In this document: positions 27,534 to 37,356 of the stretch, in pieces
Numbering within the stretch: the first letter of the stretch is position 1
Layout: the number at the start of each line of letters is the position of its first letter
DNA from: Rheinheimera sp. 1928-s
Lineage (GTDB): Bacteria; Pseudomonadota; Gammaproteobacteria; Enterobacterales; Alteromonadaceae
Length of the DNA: 64,000 nucleotides
Reading direction: 5' to 3'
Assembly (NCBI RefSeq): GCF_029269265.1
Contig: NZ_JARIXP010000008.1
Span: 101,082 to 165,081 of the forward strand
The notes under the pieces: generated by a model
The model's input: the letters and a program-made list of their open reading frames with translations, nothing else
Told to the model about the DNA's origin: nothing
The model's database searches: none
Translations under genes and position numbers: made by a program

Positions 27534-27560
27534 TATGACTGGAAGCTATATGAATAGTTC
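27534..27560 (-). promoter_or_regulatory. Candidate sigma-E autoregulatory promoter
   Basis: On the minus strand, GAACTA (27555-27560) and TCATA (27534-27538) are separated by 16 bp. This fits the GGAACTT-N16-TCnnA sigma-E pattern. The start codon of rpoE is 67 bp further on. Based on consensus match only. Confidence 0.45.
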
Positions 27561-27679
27561 TTGGAATAAGTAAAAAAAGTTACAATTTGCCGTTTCTGAT
27601 ACGGCCAGCCGCCGGAAAGTAGCGTATAAAGACCCAAATTACAGACATTTATGTGTTTTTGACTGAATAAGTGTATCGC

Positions 27680-29278
27680 ATGCAACAACAAAAAAAACAT
27701 CTTTGTGACGTATTAATTATCGGCAGCGGCGCTGCGGGTTTATCGCTGGCTTTGCATCTGGCAGACAGTGCCAAAGTGATAGTGCTGAGTAAAGGCCCTT
27801 TGCGTGAAGGTTCTACCTTATATGCTCAAGGTGGCATAGCTGCCGTATTTGATGAAAACGACAGTATCGCCTCCCATGTGGATGACACCTTAATAGCTGG
27901 CGCCGGCTTATGTGAAGCAGCCGCAGTGCAGTTTACGGCTGAGCATGCCAAAGAAGCCATGGAATGGTTAATTGGTCAGGGCGTGCCTTTTGATCAGTAC
28001 AAAGATGAAGATGGCGTACTGAAATACCACCTGACCCGAGAAGGTGGTCATAGCCACAGACGTATTTTGCACGCAGCAGATGCAACAGGCCGTGCTGTGC
28101 AAATCACGCTGGTTGAGCAAGTCAAAGGTCATCCGAATATTCAGTTGCTGGAAAACTACAATGCGATTGATTTAATCACGTCCAGCAAGTTGGGCTTAGC
28201 AGAACAAAAATGCCATGGCGCTTATGTCTGGAACCGTGACGAAGAACATGTAGAAGTGATAGGCGCTAAATGTATTGCGCTTGCCACAGGCGGAGCCAGT
28301 AAAGTGTATCTGTACACCAGTAATCCTGATGTCGCCAGCGGCGATGGCATAGCTATGGCCTGGCGTGCCGGTTGCAGCGTAGCCAATATGGAATTTAATC
28401 AATTCCACCCGACCAGCTTATATCACCCTGAAGCACAGAATTACCTGATCACTGAAGCCATGCGTGGTGAAGGTGCGTATTTAAGACGGCCTGACGGCAG
28501 CCGTTTTATGCCGGATTTCGACGAACGCGCCGAATTAGCACCGCGCGACATTGTCGCCCGCGCTATCGACTATGAAATGAAAAAGCTCGGCGCTCATTGT
28601 GTCTATCTGGATATCAGCCACAAGCCGAAAGACTTTATTATTGAACACTTCCCAACCATTTATGCCAAGTGTTTAAGTGTGGGTATCGACATTACCAAAC
28701 AACCCATTCCTGTGGTACCAGCAGCGCATTACACCTGCGGTGGTGTGATGACGAATCTGAATGGCCAGACCGATATTTCTAATCTGTATGCTATTGGTGA
28801 AGTGGCCTATACAGGGCTACATGGCGCTAACCGCATGGCCAGTAACTCCTTATTGGAGTGCGTGGTTTTTGCTCAATCGGCAGCACGGCATATTAAGCAG
28901 CAGCTCGAGTCAGCCCGCTTAGTCACTGAACTGCCTTGCTGGGATGAAAGCCGCGTCATTGACTCGGATGAAGAGGTAGTGATTACTCACAACTGGCACG
29001 AGTTGCGGCTCTTTATGTGGGATTACGTCGGCATAGTCCGCACTGAAAAACGCTTAGAACGCGCCTTGCACAGAGTAGAGCTATTGCAACGTGAAATTCA
29101 GGATTATTACCGTAACTTCCGGGTCAGTAATAACCTATTGGAGCTGCGTAATTTGACTATGGTGGCTGAGCTGATTATCCGCAGCGCTATGGAGCGCAAA
29201 GAAAGCCGTGGCCTGCATTACAATCTGGACTACCCGGATCAATTAGCAGAACCCACGCCAACCATTTTGAAGCCTTAA
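27680..29278 (+). CDS. nadB: L-aspartate oxidase NadB
   Basis: 532 residues from ATG 27680; a GTG three codons earlier is the alternative and no clear ribosome site decides. It oxidises aspartate to iminoaspartate, the first step of NAD synthesis. The FAD site is [37 protein letters not shown], and the C-terminal succinate-dehydrogenase-like region ([10 protein letters not shown]) fit the family. Divergent from rpoE, a common gammaproteobacterial arrangement. Confidence 0.97.
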   Translation: MQQQKKHLCDVLIIGSGAAGLSLALHLADSAKVIVLSKGPLREGSTLYAQGGIAAVFDENDSIASHVDDTLIAGAGLCEAAAVQFTAEHAKEAMEWLIGQGVPFDQYKDEDGVLKYHLTREGGHSHRRILHAADATGRAVQITLVEQVKGHPNIQLLENYNAIDLITSSKLGLAEQKCHGAYVWNRDEEHVEVIGAKCIALATGGASKVYLYTSNPDVASGDGIAMAWRAGCSVANMEFNQFHPTSLYHPEAQNYLITEAMRGEGAYLRRPDGSRFMPDFDERAELAPRDIVARAIDYEMKKLGAHCVYLDISHKPKDFIIEHFPTIYAKCLSVGIDITKQPIPVVPAAHYTCGGVMTNLNGQTDISNLYAIGEVAYTGLHGANRMASNSLLECVVFAQSAARHIKQQLESARLVTELPCWDESRVIDSDEEVVITHNWHELRLFMWDYVGIVRTEKRLERALHRVELLQREIQDYYRNFRVSNNLLELRNLTMVAELIIRSAMERKESRGLHYNLDYPDQLAEPTPTILKP

Positions 29279-29721
29279 CGCCGGTTCACTGAGTCGGCTT
29301 GCTGCTGCCATTTTGCGGTCTGGCATACCCTCGCCAGACTGCGAAAATGCTCTTCAGATAAATTATCTCTGTACAGCCATAACTGTTGGGTTTGTTGCTC
29401 TGTATCACGCCAGCGCAACCAAATACCCAATTGCGACACCAAAGACTCTGCCGACAACTGGCCTGCTGGCAGTTCGTCCTGCCACCATTTCAGCTCGCCT
29501 TTTTCACTTAAAAGCAACAGTCGCGCTTTGATGGGGTGTTGCCATTGCCGTAACAGCTGATAAAAGCAAAAAAACAGCCAGGGCCAAAGCAGCAGCCACC
29601 AGAGGGCATAAAAAGGTTGCAGCAGGAAAATAAGCAGGATCAATAAGCATTGCGCCAGATACAGAATCCGGCGCATGCGGGATGGCACAAAGCTAAGGTT
29701 ATACCCGTACTCTGTTAACAA
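29275..29721 (-). CDS. ygfX: YgfX-like inner-membrane protein
   Basis: 148 residues from a TTG start that overlaps the sdhE stop by 23 bp. Two closely spaced hydrophobic helices (about 19-38 and 41-59) are followed by a soluble part with [17 protein letters not shown], the layout of YgfX/CptA. In E. coli YgfX interacts with SdhE and has been reported as a toxin affecting FtsZ/MreB. The pairing with sdhE supports the name; sequence identity of this family is low. A downstream ATG (M16) is an alternative start. Overlaps nadB by 4 bp at the tail. Confidence 0.75.
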   Translation of the reverse strand: MLTEYGYNLSFVPSRMRRILYLAQCLLILLIFLLQPFYALWWLLLWPWLFFCFYQLLRQWQHPIKARLLLLSEKGELKWWQDELPAGQLSAESLVSQLGIWLRWRDTEQQTQQLWLYRDNLSEEHFRSLARVCQTAKWQQQADSVNRR

Positions 29722-29950
29722 TGATATTCACCATAGCCTGCAGCTCTGGATCGGTGGATTTGCCATGGCCCATAAACCAGGCGAACAAATCCGGGTCATC
29801 ACAAGCTAACAGGGCTTCAAAAGTATATTTTTGTGCATCTGTTAAAGCGTCGTAACCTTCTTCGACAAAAGGAGCCAGTAAAACGTCAAGTTCCAGCATG
29901 CCACGACGGCAAGCCCAACGCAGGCGGGGTTTACCCATTAATTCTTTCAT
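29699..29950 (-). CDS. sdhE: FAD assembly factor SdhE
   Basis: 83 residues. The signature RGxxE is intact as R16-G17-M-L-E20 (RRGMLELD). It promotes covalent flavinylation of SdhA and FrdA. The remaining sequence (ACDDPDLFAWFMG) is typical. Co-transcribed with ygfX. Confidence 0.95.
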   Translation of the reverse strand: MKELMGKPRLRWACRRGMLELDVLLAPFVEEGYDALTDAQKYTFEALLACDDPDLFAWFMGHGKSTDPELQAMVNIIVNRVRV

Positions 29951-30065
29951 TTACAGCTTTCCTTTTGTTGGTATTGACCGGATTCTAACAAAAAAACCTT
30001 ACAGGGGTTGAGCTTTTGGCCAAATCCCCCAATGATCACCTTAGTATTCTAAGAGACTTACCCTT

Positions 30066-31040
30066 ATGCAAGCATCCTGGATCAGTGCCGATCAACTCGC
30101 TTCTTTATCTACTTCAGTGCAAGGTGCCTTTATCAGTCCGTTGCCGGGCTTTGAAAGTCTGATTATTGCCGGACCAGATAGCCATAAATACCTGCAAGGA
30201 CAAGTGACTGCAGATCTGAATACCCTGACTGCTGACAACTTTCTGCGTGGCGCTCATTGTGATGCCAAAGGTAAAATGTGGGGCCAGTTTCATTTATGTG
30301 CCAATGGCGAAAACCTATGGTACATCGGCTTTCGTGACGAATTACAGGCTTCAGCCACCCAACTGAAAAAGTTTGGTGTATTTTCTAAAGTCAGTTTTGA
30401 AGCGGGCCATGACAGTCTGGCTATTTTAGGCATTAGCGGCTCAGGTACCGCCGCTTTACTGGAAAAACTGGGTTACGCCCAACCTGCTGCTGTGGGTCAG
30501 TTAAGTTCAGTTGCCGGTGGTAAACTGCTGCGTTTGGCGGACGAGCATTACCTGTTAGTGCTGGATTTTGTCCACGCCAGACAATTATTAGCGGAACAAT
30601 CTGCCCATTTGGCTGCTCCAACCTTGTGGTTAGCTCAGCATATTCAGCAAGGGCTGTCCTATTTAGAGCAGGCTGTGATTGGCGAATACGTGCCACAGAT
30701 GCTGAATTTACAAAGTATCGACGCCATTAGTTTTACCAAAGGTTGTTATATAGGCCAGGAAACTGTGGCCCGAATGAAATATCTGGGTAAAAATAAAAGA
30801 GCTGCTTATATCCTCACCAGTCAAAGTGAGGAAACCCCGGCCAGCGGCACAGATATTGAAGTACAATGGTCGGAAAACTGGCGTCGGGTTGGCCAGGTCA
30901 TTAATGCGGTGAATATTCAGGGGCAACTTTGGGTGTTGGCGGTGTTACCGAACGATATTAACCCAGCTGATCCACTGCGATTAGCAACTCCGGATGCATC
31001 GGTTGTAGTTATATCACCTTTGCCCTATTCACTCGCGTAA
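30066..31040 (+). CDS. ygfZ: tRNA-modifying protein YgfZ
   Basis: 324 residues of the GcvT-like folate-binding fold. The signature KGCYIGQE is present with C227. It supports iron-sulfur enzymes such as MiaB with folate. It is divergent from sdhE-ygfX, as in E. coli. Confidence 0.95.
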   Translation: MQASWISADQLASLSTSVQGAFISPLPGFESLIIAGPDSHKYLQGQVTADLNTLTADNFLRGAHCDAKGKMWGQFHLCANGENLWYIGFRDELQASATQLKKFGVFSKVSFEAGHDSLAILGISGSGTAALLEKLGYAQPAAVGQLSSVAGGKLLRLADEHYLLVLDFVHARQLLAEQSAHLAAPTLWLAQHIQQGLSYLEQAVIGEYVPQMLNLQSIDAISFTKGCYIGQETVARMKYLGKNKRAAYILTSQSEETPASGTDIEVQWSENWRRVGQVINAVNIQGQLWVLAVLPNDINPADPLRLATPDASVVVISPLPYSLA

Positions 31041-31051
31041 CTGAGGTTTGC

Positions 31052-31537
31052 ATGAGCATACAAGCAGAAAAAGTAGTCGCCATTCATTACACTGTGGCTG
31101 ACAAAGCAGGCAACGAACTCGATAGTTCGGCTGGCGGAGAACCGCTGGTATTTATTTTTGGTACAGGCGCTTTAATTCACGGTTTAGAGCAGGCTTTATT
31201 AGGTAAAACTGTGGGCGACAAATTCAAAGCCGAAGTACCAGCAGCAGACGCCTATGGTGATCGCCATGATGAATTAACTCAGGCGGTACCACGTAATTTA
31301 TTCGAAGGCATGGATGTACAGGTTGGCATGCGTTTTCGCGCTGCAGGCCCGGACGGCCGTGAGCAATCTGTCATTGTGTTAGACGTGACAGAAGACGAAG
31401 TGGTCGTAGATGGTAATCACCCACTGTCAGGCATTGACCTGACGTTTGATGTGGAAGTGATTTTAGTCCGCGATGCGACAGACGAAGAATTGGCCCATGG
31501 CCATGTGCATGGTTTAGACGGCCACGCCGGACACTAA
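31052..31537 (+). CDS. slyD: FKBP-type peptidyl-prolyl isomerase, SlyD family
   Basis: 161 residues. The FKBP part (GEPLVFIFGTGALIHGLEQALLG) is interrupted by the IF chaperone domain (AYGDRHDELTQAVPRNLF). The tail is His-rich but short (AHGHVHGLDGHAGH), so metal binding may be weaker than in E. coli SlyD. The symbol is tentative because several SlyD paralogs can occur in one genome. Confidence 0.88.
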   Translation: MSIQAEKVVAIHYTVADKAGNELDSSAGGEPLVFIFGTGALIHGLEQALLGKTVGDKFKAEVPAADAYGDRHDELTQAVPRNLFEGMDVQVGMRFRAAGPDGREQSVIVLDVTEDEVVVDGNHPLSGIDLTFDVEVILVRDATDEELAHGHVHGLDGHAGH

Positions 31538-31545
31538 GCAAAATC

Positions 31546-31571
31546 AACGGAGTCGCAAGGCTCCGTTTTTC
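31546..31571 (+). terminator. Terminator after the SlyD-type gene
   Basis: AACGGAG/CTCCGTT (31546-31552 with 31561-31567) followed by TTTC. It lies 8 bp past the stop codon. Confidence 0.75.
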
Positions 31572-31641
31572 TTGTGGGTATATGTAAGCTTTATGTCTAT
31601 GTGAGCTTTGGGTATTCATACATTAAAAGGATGACTGAACT

Positions 31642-32106
31642 ATGAAAAAATGGCTTTTGGTATTTACAGTGCTTGGGCTTGCGGCCTGCTCTGATAAAGA
31701 AGTAGCGGATGTCAGCTTAGGTTTATTCACCACCAAAGACATTAAAATTCAGACTTTCGACGACCCGAAAATTCCTGGTGTCACTTGTCATATCAGCCAT
31801 GTTGAAGCCAATCTGGATTTTGCCGACCCGTCCGACATGTCCATCGCCTGTCGTCAAACCGGTGAAATCACCGCAGCTATGCTAAAAGACATCGATCGTT
31901 CTAAAAACGGCGAAGTGATTTTCAGCACGTCCAAAAGCATTTTATTTAAGCACTTAAAAATTCGCCGTATTCTGGATAGCAGCAGTCAGACTTTGTTGTA
32001 CTTGTCGTACTCCACCAAAGAAACGACCGGTAGCTACAAACATTCGCTGACCAGCGTGCCACTGTGGGGCACTGCGGCATGGCAAGCTCCGGCGTCCGGC
32101 AAATAG
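31642..32106 (+). CDS. creA: CreA family protein
   Basis: 154 residues. The N-terminal signal sequence carries a lipobox-like LAAC (C16). The body reads FTTKDIKIQTFDDPKIPGVTCHISH and later DPSDMSIACRQTG, features of the CreA/YjjA family of periplasmic proteins. Function unknown in E. coli, too. Convergent with the RND adaptor gene. Confidence 0.9.
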   Translation: MKKWLLVFTVLGLAACSDKEVADVSLGLFTTKDIKIQTFDDPKIPGVTCHISHVEANLDFADPSDMSIACRQTGEITAAMLKDIDRSKNGEVIFSTSKSILFKHLKIRRILDSSSQTLLYLSYSTKETTGSYKHSLTSVPLWGTAAWQAPASGK

Positions 32107-32108
32107 CC

Positions 32109-33176
32109 TTAGGTTTTTACCGGAAATTCCCGGTCATTCAGCACCTTAACTTGATCGCCCTGAGTTAAGGTGTCGCCACCTCGGATCACGATGTGTTCAC
32201 CAGCCGACAGTTCTGCATCTACAGCTATTAGCTTGCCCATGCCCTGCCCTAATTGCACAGCCTTTTGTTGTGCTTTTTGTTCGCTATCCACCACAAACAC
32301 AAACTGACCTTCGCTTTTTACCACCACAGCGTCCCGTGGCACCAACAACTGCTGGCGGGCTATTGCAGTAGGCACGGCAACAGACACCAACTGGCCAACC
32401 TGAAAGTTCGCCAACAGCTGATCTGGCACCTTAATTCGGGCTTCAAAGGTTTGTGAACGCATATCTGAGACTGGGATCAAATTCCGTACAGGCAACTGGC
32501 TTTCACCTCCGCTGTGAAATACCTGCAGCAACTGATTTTGCTGCAAGAAAGCGGCATATTTCAGCGGTGCAAACACCACCACTTCCAAATCACTCAAATT
32601 TACCAGCCGCACCAACGCATCGGTTCTACTGATATCCTCACCATGCTGATGAAAACGTTGCGCCACTACACCAGCAAAAGGTGCTTTGACTGAGCTGCGG
32701 TCGATCTGGTCCTGCAACTGCGCCAGTTGAGCCCGCAGCAATTTAAGTTCAGCTTCAGCGCTATCGCGATCAGCACTGATTTGATCCAGCTGAGTTAAAG
32801 CCACACTGTTGTTTTTACTCAGCTCTAACAGCCGGGCAGTATCTTTTTGCAAACGCCGCCATTGAATATCCGCCCTGCTGATTCGGGCATTCATTTCATC
32901 AACCCGCAACTGCAAGGGCGTGGTATCCAAACGGGCTATGACTTCATCTTGTTTAATCTGGCTGCCAGGTTCCGCCAACCATAATAAACGCCCTTCTACA
33001 CCAGCTGTCACATCAGCCTGATAACGGCTTTGCACCTGAGCCGTCACCATGGTGTGTGGCAACATCACCTGCTGCTGTACTTGCGCCACACTGACCACCT
33101 TCTCCGGTGACGTTTGTGCGATAAGGTAAGGGCTACAGAACAAAGCCGCGGTAGCGACCCATTTATGAAGTTGCAT
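32109..33176 (-). CDS. RND efflux periplasmic adaptor
   Basis: 355 residues from ATG 33176 with a GGAG site; the longer frame to 33230 runs through the pump gene. A signal peptide (ending near LIAQ) is followed by a biotinyl-lipoyl half (GRLLWLAEPGSQIKQDEVIARLDT), a coiled-coil hairpin (about 85-165), the second lipoyl half (VKAPFAGVVAQRF) and a beta-barrel. It bridges the inner-membrane pump and an outer-membrane channel not encoded here. Start overlaps the pump stop by 14 bp, so the pump is first in the operon. Confidence 0.93.
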   Translation of the reverse strand: MQLHKWVATAALFCSPYLIAQTSPEKVVSVAQVQQQVMLPHTMVTAQVQSRYQADVTAGVEGRLLWLAEPGSQIKQDEVIARLDTTPLQLRVDEMNARISRADIQWRRLQKDTARLLELSKNNSVALTQLDQISADRDSAEAELKLLRAQLAQLQDQIDRSSVKAPFAGVVAQRFHQHGEDISRTDALVRLVNLSDLEVVVFAPLKYAAFLQQNQLLQVFHSGGESQLPVRNLIPVSDMRSQTFEARIKVPDQLLANFQVGQLVSVAVPTAIARQQLLVPRDAVVVKSEGQFVFVVDSEQKAQQKAVQLGQGMGKLIAVDAELSAGEHIVIRGGDTLTQGDQVKVLNDREFPVKT

Positions 33177-36100
33177 CAGAAATCTCCAAAGGAAAAGTAG
33201 CCCGTTTTGTCTGACGGGCAGAAGCCACACGCAATAAAGCTGGGATCAATACCAGACTAAACAACATACTAAAGGTCATGCCGCCGACTATCACAGCAGC
33301 TAAACCCCGGTAAATTTCGGAACCAATGCCGGGTACCAGCACCAGCGGCAACATGCCAAAAATGCTGGTCAGGGTGCTCATAAAAATCGGTCTGGCTCTG
33401 GTCAAAATGCCCTTGAACAAAGCAGCGTCTAAATCTACACCTTCCCGCTGCTGCTGCCGGCACTGATCCACTAACAAAATGGCGTTATTGACCACCAGCC
33501 CAAGCAAAATGACGAAACCTATCATGGTCAGTAAGTCCAGCGACTGAAAAGTCAGCAGATTCAGCACTCGCAATGCCACCACACCACCCAAAATGGCCAT
33601 TGGCATGGTCAGAACCACCAGTAAACTGTCTTTGGCAGAACGGAATAACGCAGCCATCAACAAAAACAGAATAAATACTGCCACAGCAAAGTTTTCTCCC
33701 ATCTCTGTCATGGCATGAGACAAACGATCGGCATTACCTCGAAACTGCACTGAAATTTGTTCTGGCATTTCATCCCGCAATGGGGTCATCAGTTCTCGTT
33801 GTAAAATTTGCATTGCCTCATCCAGTGGCATAGTGGCGGGAGGTGTCACCTGCAAACTGATGGTGCGCAGGCCGTTGACCCGCTGCAAAGATGTGGGGCC
33901 AGTGGTGTAGTTCAGCTCACTGAGCTGGCCTAAGGTTTGACCACCAGCACCAGGGGTATATAAAGGTGTGGCAGTTAATTGCTCAGGAGTTTGCCAGCCC
34001 TGACCTTTGAGGATAATGTCCATCCGCTCGTTACCATCAAAGTATTCACCTATGTAAATACCATCTGTGACTGCACGCACCATATTCGCAACAGTAAAAC
34101 GATCCACTCCACTTTGAGCTATGCGGTTTTCATCCGGAGTTAAGCGGAGTTCAGGCTGGGCCAAGGCTAAATCAGGTACTGGCCGCACTGTAGCGCCGGG
34201 TAATAATTTTTCAATGGTTGGCATTGCAGCAGCCGCTTGTTGCATGAGCTGCGGCACATCAGGGCCCTGGAAATCTAAGTTTAATTCGCGGCCACTACCA
34301 AAACCGAAGTTAAATAATGAGCCTTGCACACTAAAGGTCTTGGTGTCGGGTAAGCCCACCAGAATCTCTTCCCGCAATAATTTGATCATATCCTCTATGC
34401 TGTCCGGGTCCTCAGCGTAGATAAAGAGTGAGTTAAAGCCCCTGTTGATCGACAGGTTATACCCTTTGATCGCCGGGTATTTTTTATCCTGATAATAAGG
34501 CCGTAACCGAGTGACCAGCAGATCACCAATCTCCTGCTCCAGTATCTGTATATTCGCACCAGGAGGTAGTGAAAAACCTGAAAACACCGTATCAATAGAA
34601 GCCTGTGGCAGGAAATCGGCTTTAGGCAGTAACAATGTAATCAATAACATAGAACCTGGCACAAGCAGGGCCACCCAGCCTAAAGCCAGCTTGTAGTTTT
34701 GAGTCAAACGACAGACTCTTCTGGCAAGTGTGTGCCAGAAAAAAGCTAAAGAAACTGAACTGGCCTCTGGTTTTAACCAGAATAATGAAGCGACAGGTAA
34801 CAGAGTTAAAGCCACCAGCAAAGATGCCGTGACCGCCACAGCTAAAGTTAACGCCAGATCGTAAAACAGCTGGCCTTCAACACCCTGCATAAATAACACA
34901 GGCACAAAAATAGCAACTGTGGTTGCCGTTGAAGCCCAGAGCGCCGCACTCACCTGAGCGGTACCCTTTTTTACCGCCTGTTCCAGTGCCATGCCCTGCT
35001 GAAACAGACGCATGATATTTTCCTGCACTATGATGGCTGCATCCAGCACCATACCTACCGCAAAAGCCAACCCCGCCAAAGAGACTACATTCAGTGAGCG
35101 GCCAAATAAATCCAGCACCATGATGGAAATCATCAGAGAGACTGGAATTGTTAAACCAATCAGTAAGGTTGCCTGCCAGCCACGCAGAAACAGATACAAA
35201 ATAACCAAAGCCAGCGCTATGCCCAGCACCAGATTGCCATTGACCAGCTCTATCGCCCTTTTGATATGCACCGAGGCGTCATAACTCAGCACTATTTCAA
35301 TGCCTTTGTTCTGCAGCTCATTTTGATTTAAATCGGCAATGTCCTGATTCAGCGCATCAAGGATTTCGACAGTGTTGGAGCCTGCGGCGCGCTGCAAGCT
35401 GATGTAAAACGCCGGGTAACCGTTACGTTTGGTAAAGCCTGCCCGCTCAGCGTAATCAATTTTTACTTGTGCGACTTCATGCAAATATACAGGCCTGTCA
35501 TTCTGATAAGCCACCACCATTTGCTCGTACTGAGCAGGATCGTACTGGCCGACAAAACGTACAGTGAATTCACGTCGCCCTACTTCGGCAAAACCGCCGG
35601 ACACATTACTGGCACGGCCAATACGTGAACTTAATTGATCAACAGACAAACCCAAAGCAGCCAGACGATAAGGGTCAAATACGATATGCAGCTCTTTGGC
35701 GCGGCGGCTGGCCAAATCGACTTGAGATACACCAGCTATAGCTTTTAACCGTGGGTACACCACATCATCAATCACTGGCTGTAAGGCCGTAAAGTCAGCG
35801 TCTGCGTTTTCATCTAACTTGCGGATCAATAAACTGGCGACAGGACCAGCACCACTGTTTAGCGAAACCACAGGTTCAGCGGCTTCCCTTGGACGCGGAG
35901 GAGCCTGATTTAACGCATTGATCACGTTCAGCATGGCTTGCTGCATATCCTGGCCAACGTCAAAGGTCAGCGTAATAAAACCAAAACCGGCTCCAATAAA
36001 GCTGCTGCTTTCTATCACGCCCGGTACATTGCGCAGCGCAGCTTCTTGCGGCTCAATGATAGTGGATTCCATTTCTTCAGGAGCAGCAGCGCGCCAGCCA

Positions 36101-36246
36101 TTCTGAATAAAAATTTGCGGTTGCTCGATGGAAGGTAAAAGCTGAATAGGTAATTTAGCCACTGCAAGTAAACCAAATAACACCATAATCAGACTGACCA
36201 CTACAACAGCAGCAGGATTTTTTAAACTGGCTCGGGTTAAGTTCAT
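33163..36246 (-). CDS. RND efflux pump permease
   Basis: 1027 residues with the twelve-TM, two-porter-domain RND layout (TM1 AAVVVVSLIMVLFGLLAVAK and the duplicated half from about 515). In TM4 the segment reads VLDAAIIVQEN, so the usual Asp-Asp pair of AcrB (VDDAIVV) is reduced to one Asp. Substrate range cannot be read from sequence; a MexK/TriC-type multidrug pump is one possibility. The operon is pump then adaptor, reversed from acrAB. Confidence 0.93.
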   Translation of the reverse strand: MNLTRASLKNPAAVVVVSLIMVLFGLLAVAKLPIQLLPSIEQPQIFIQNGWRAAAPEEMESTIIEPQEAALRNVPGVIESSSFIGAGFGFITLTFDVGQDMQQAMLNVINALNQAPPRPREAAEPVVSLNSGAGPVASLLIRKLDENADADFTALQPVIDDVVYPRLKAIAGVSQVDLASRRAKELHIVFDPYRLAALGLSVDQLSSRIGRASNVSGGFAEVGRREFTVRFVGQYDPAQYEQMVVAYQNDRPVYLHEVAQVKIDYAERAGFTKRNGYPAFYISLQRAAGSNTVEILDALNQDIADLNQNELQNKGIEIVLSYDASVHIKRAIELVNGNLVLGIALALVILYLFLRGWQATLLIGLTIPVSLMISIMVLDLFGRSLNVVSLAGLAFAVGMVLDAAIIVQENIMRLFQQGMALEQAVKKGTAQVSAALWASTATTVAIFVPVLFMQGVEGQLFYDLALTLAVAVTASLLVALTLLPVASLFWLKPEASSVSLAFFWHTLARRVCRLTQNYKLALGWVALLVPGSMLLITLLLPKADFLPQASIDTVFSGFSLPPGANIQILEQEIGDLLVTRLRPYYQDKKYPAIKGYNLSINRGFNSLFIYAEDPDSIEDMIKLLREEILVGLPDTKTFSVQGSLFNFGFGSGRELNLDFQGPDVPQLMQQAAAAMPTIEKLLPGATVRPVPDLALAQPELRLTPDENRIAQSGVDRFTVANMVRAVTDGIYIGEYFDGNERMDIILKGQGWQTPEQLTATPLYTPGAGGQTLGQLSELNYTTGPTSLQRVNGLRTISLQVTPPATMPLDEAMQILQRELMTPLRDEMPEQISVQFRGNADRLSHAMTEMGENFAVAVFILFLLMAALFRSAKDSLLVVLTMPMAILGGVVALRVLNLLTFQSLDLLTMIGFVILLGLVVNNAILLVDQCRQQQREGVDLDAALFKGILTRARPIFMSTLTSIFGMLPLVLVPGIGSEIYRGLAAVIVGGMTFSMLFSLVLIPALLRVASARQTKRATFPLEISDATS

Positions 36247-36445
36247 TCTGTTGCTCTACTCTTGATGGGCACTATTGCTATTCCATGGAAGTGTAACTGT
36301 GGCAAAAATGTGCACTAGCTTGCTGTGACCAACGGTTGTGAATATAGGTTGAGGTTGTTTTTTCCCAACCAATTCAGTTTTGGTAAAGCCCCGCGCCTGT
36401 AAACTGCAGCGAAATTCAATGCTCTGTATTAACAAGGAGATTTTT

Positions 36446-37252
36446 ATGTCTAAACCCCTGATCTTGTGTCTGACCGCCTGGTTAGTATTGGCAGCTTGCG
36501 GACCAACACCAACGGAGCCATCCGCAACAATACCCACAGAAACGGCAAAGGCTGAAACTGTGGTTGATCAGCACAACAGCCAAAACTCTCTGGATTGGGC
36601 CGGGACTTACCGAGGACTGCTGCCTTGTGCAGACTGTGAAGGTATAGATACCCTGTTAACACTGAATATGGACAACAGTTACCTGCTTAGTACCACTTAT
36701 CTGGGCAAAGAAGGCGGAGCTATCCAACAACAGGGCAAATTTGAATGGGACGCTAAAGGCTCGGCTATCCAACTGCTGGATCAGCAAGATGCGCCGGCTT
36801 GGTACAAAGTGGGAGAAAACCAGCTGTTCCAACTGGATATGTCCGGGCAGCTGATCACTGGTGATTTAGCAGACCACTACAAACTGACAAAACAAGCTCA
36901 GCAAGCAGACCTCAAACTGACAGGGGTTCGCTGGAAGCTCACTGAGTTAATGGGACAAGCTGTATCAGCAACAGAGCCTGACATGACCCCTTATCTGGAG
37001 TTTGGCGCTGATAACAGAGTCAGTGGTTTTGCTGGCTGCAACCAATTTACCGGTGCTTATGAAGCCGAAGGCTTACGCTTAAGCTTTAAACCTATGGCCA
37101 CCACCCAAAAAGCCTGCCTGAATGGTACTGTAGAAGATCAATTCCTTAGCATCATTCAGGGGATTGACAACTACAGTCTGAATGACTCAGGTTTGGCGTT
37201 TTATAAAGCCCGTACAGCAGCTATGGCTCGCTTCATTGCGGTACAACCTTAA
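36446..37252 (+). CDS. Lipoprotein with NlpE-like and META domains
   Basis: 268 residues from ATG 36446 (AAGGAGA site). Lipobox LAAC (C19). The first half contains YRGLLPCADCEGIDTLLTL with the CxxC pair of the NlpE N-terminal domain. The second half (about 155-265) is a META/HslJ domain with RWKLTEL, FAGCNQFTGAY and TTQKACL. Such fusions are outer-membrane lipoproteins linked to copper or envelope stress sensing in related families; role here is inference. Confidence 0.88.
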   Translation: MSKPLILCLTAWLVLAACGPTPTEPSATIPTETAKAETVVDQHNSQNSLDWAGTYRGLLPCADCEGIDTLLTLNMDNSYLLSTTYLGKEGGAIQQQGKFEWDAKGSAIQLLDQQDAPAWYKVGENQLFQLDMSGQLITGDLADHYKLTKQAQQADLKLTGVRWKLTELMGQAVSATEPDMTPYLEFGADNRVSGFAGCNQFTGAYEAEGLRLSFKPMATTQKACLNGTVEDQFLSIIQGIDNYSLNDSGLAFYKARTAAMARFIAVQP

Positions 37253-37356
37253 TACCAGTTAACCTAAACCGCCGCTTAGTAGTTTCAATAGGCCATTGTG
37301 CAGCCCCAAACGGTTTGCGATGATGGCCTTTTGCTTTTTTATGGATTTGTTATCTG

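Noticed and set aside
36256..36537. 93-codon minus-strand frame between the RND pump and the META lipoprotein
   Set aside because: It overlaps the lipoprotein start, lacks a ribosome site and resembles no family.
37253..37356. Possible riboswitch before the MtnK-like gene
   Set aside because: No SAM or other riboswitch core could be recognised; only a long-loop GGCCAT/ATGGCC pairing is visible.
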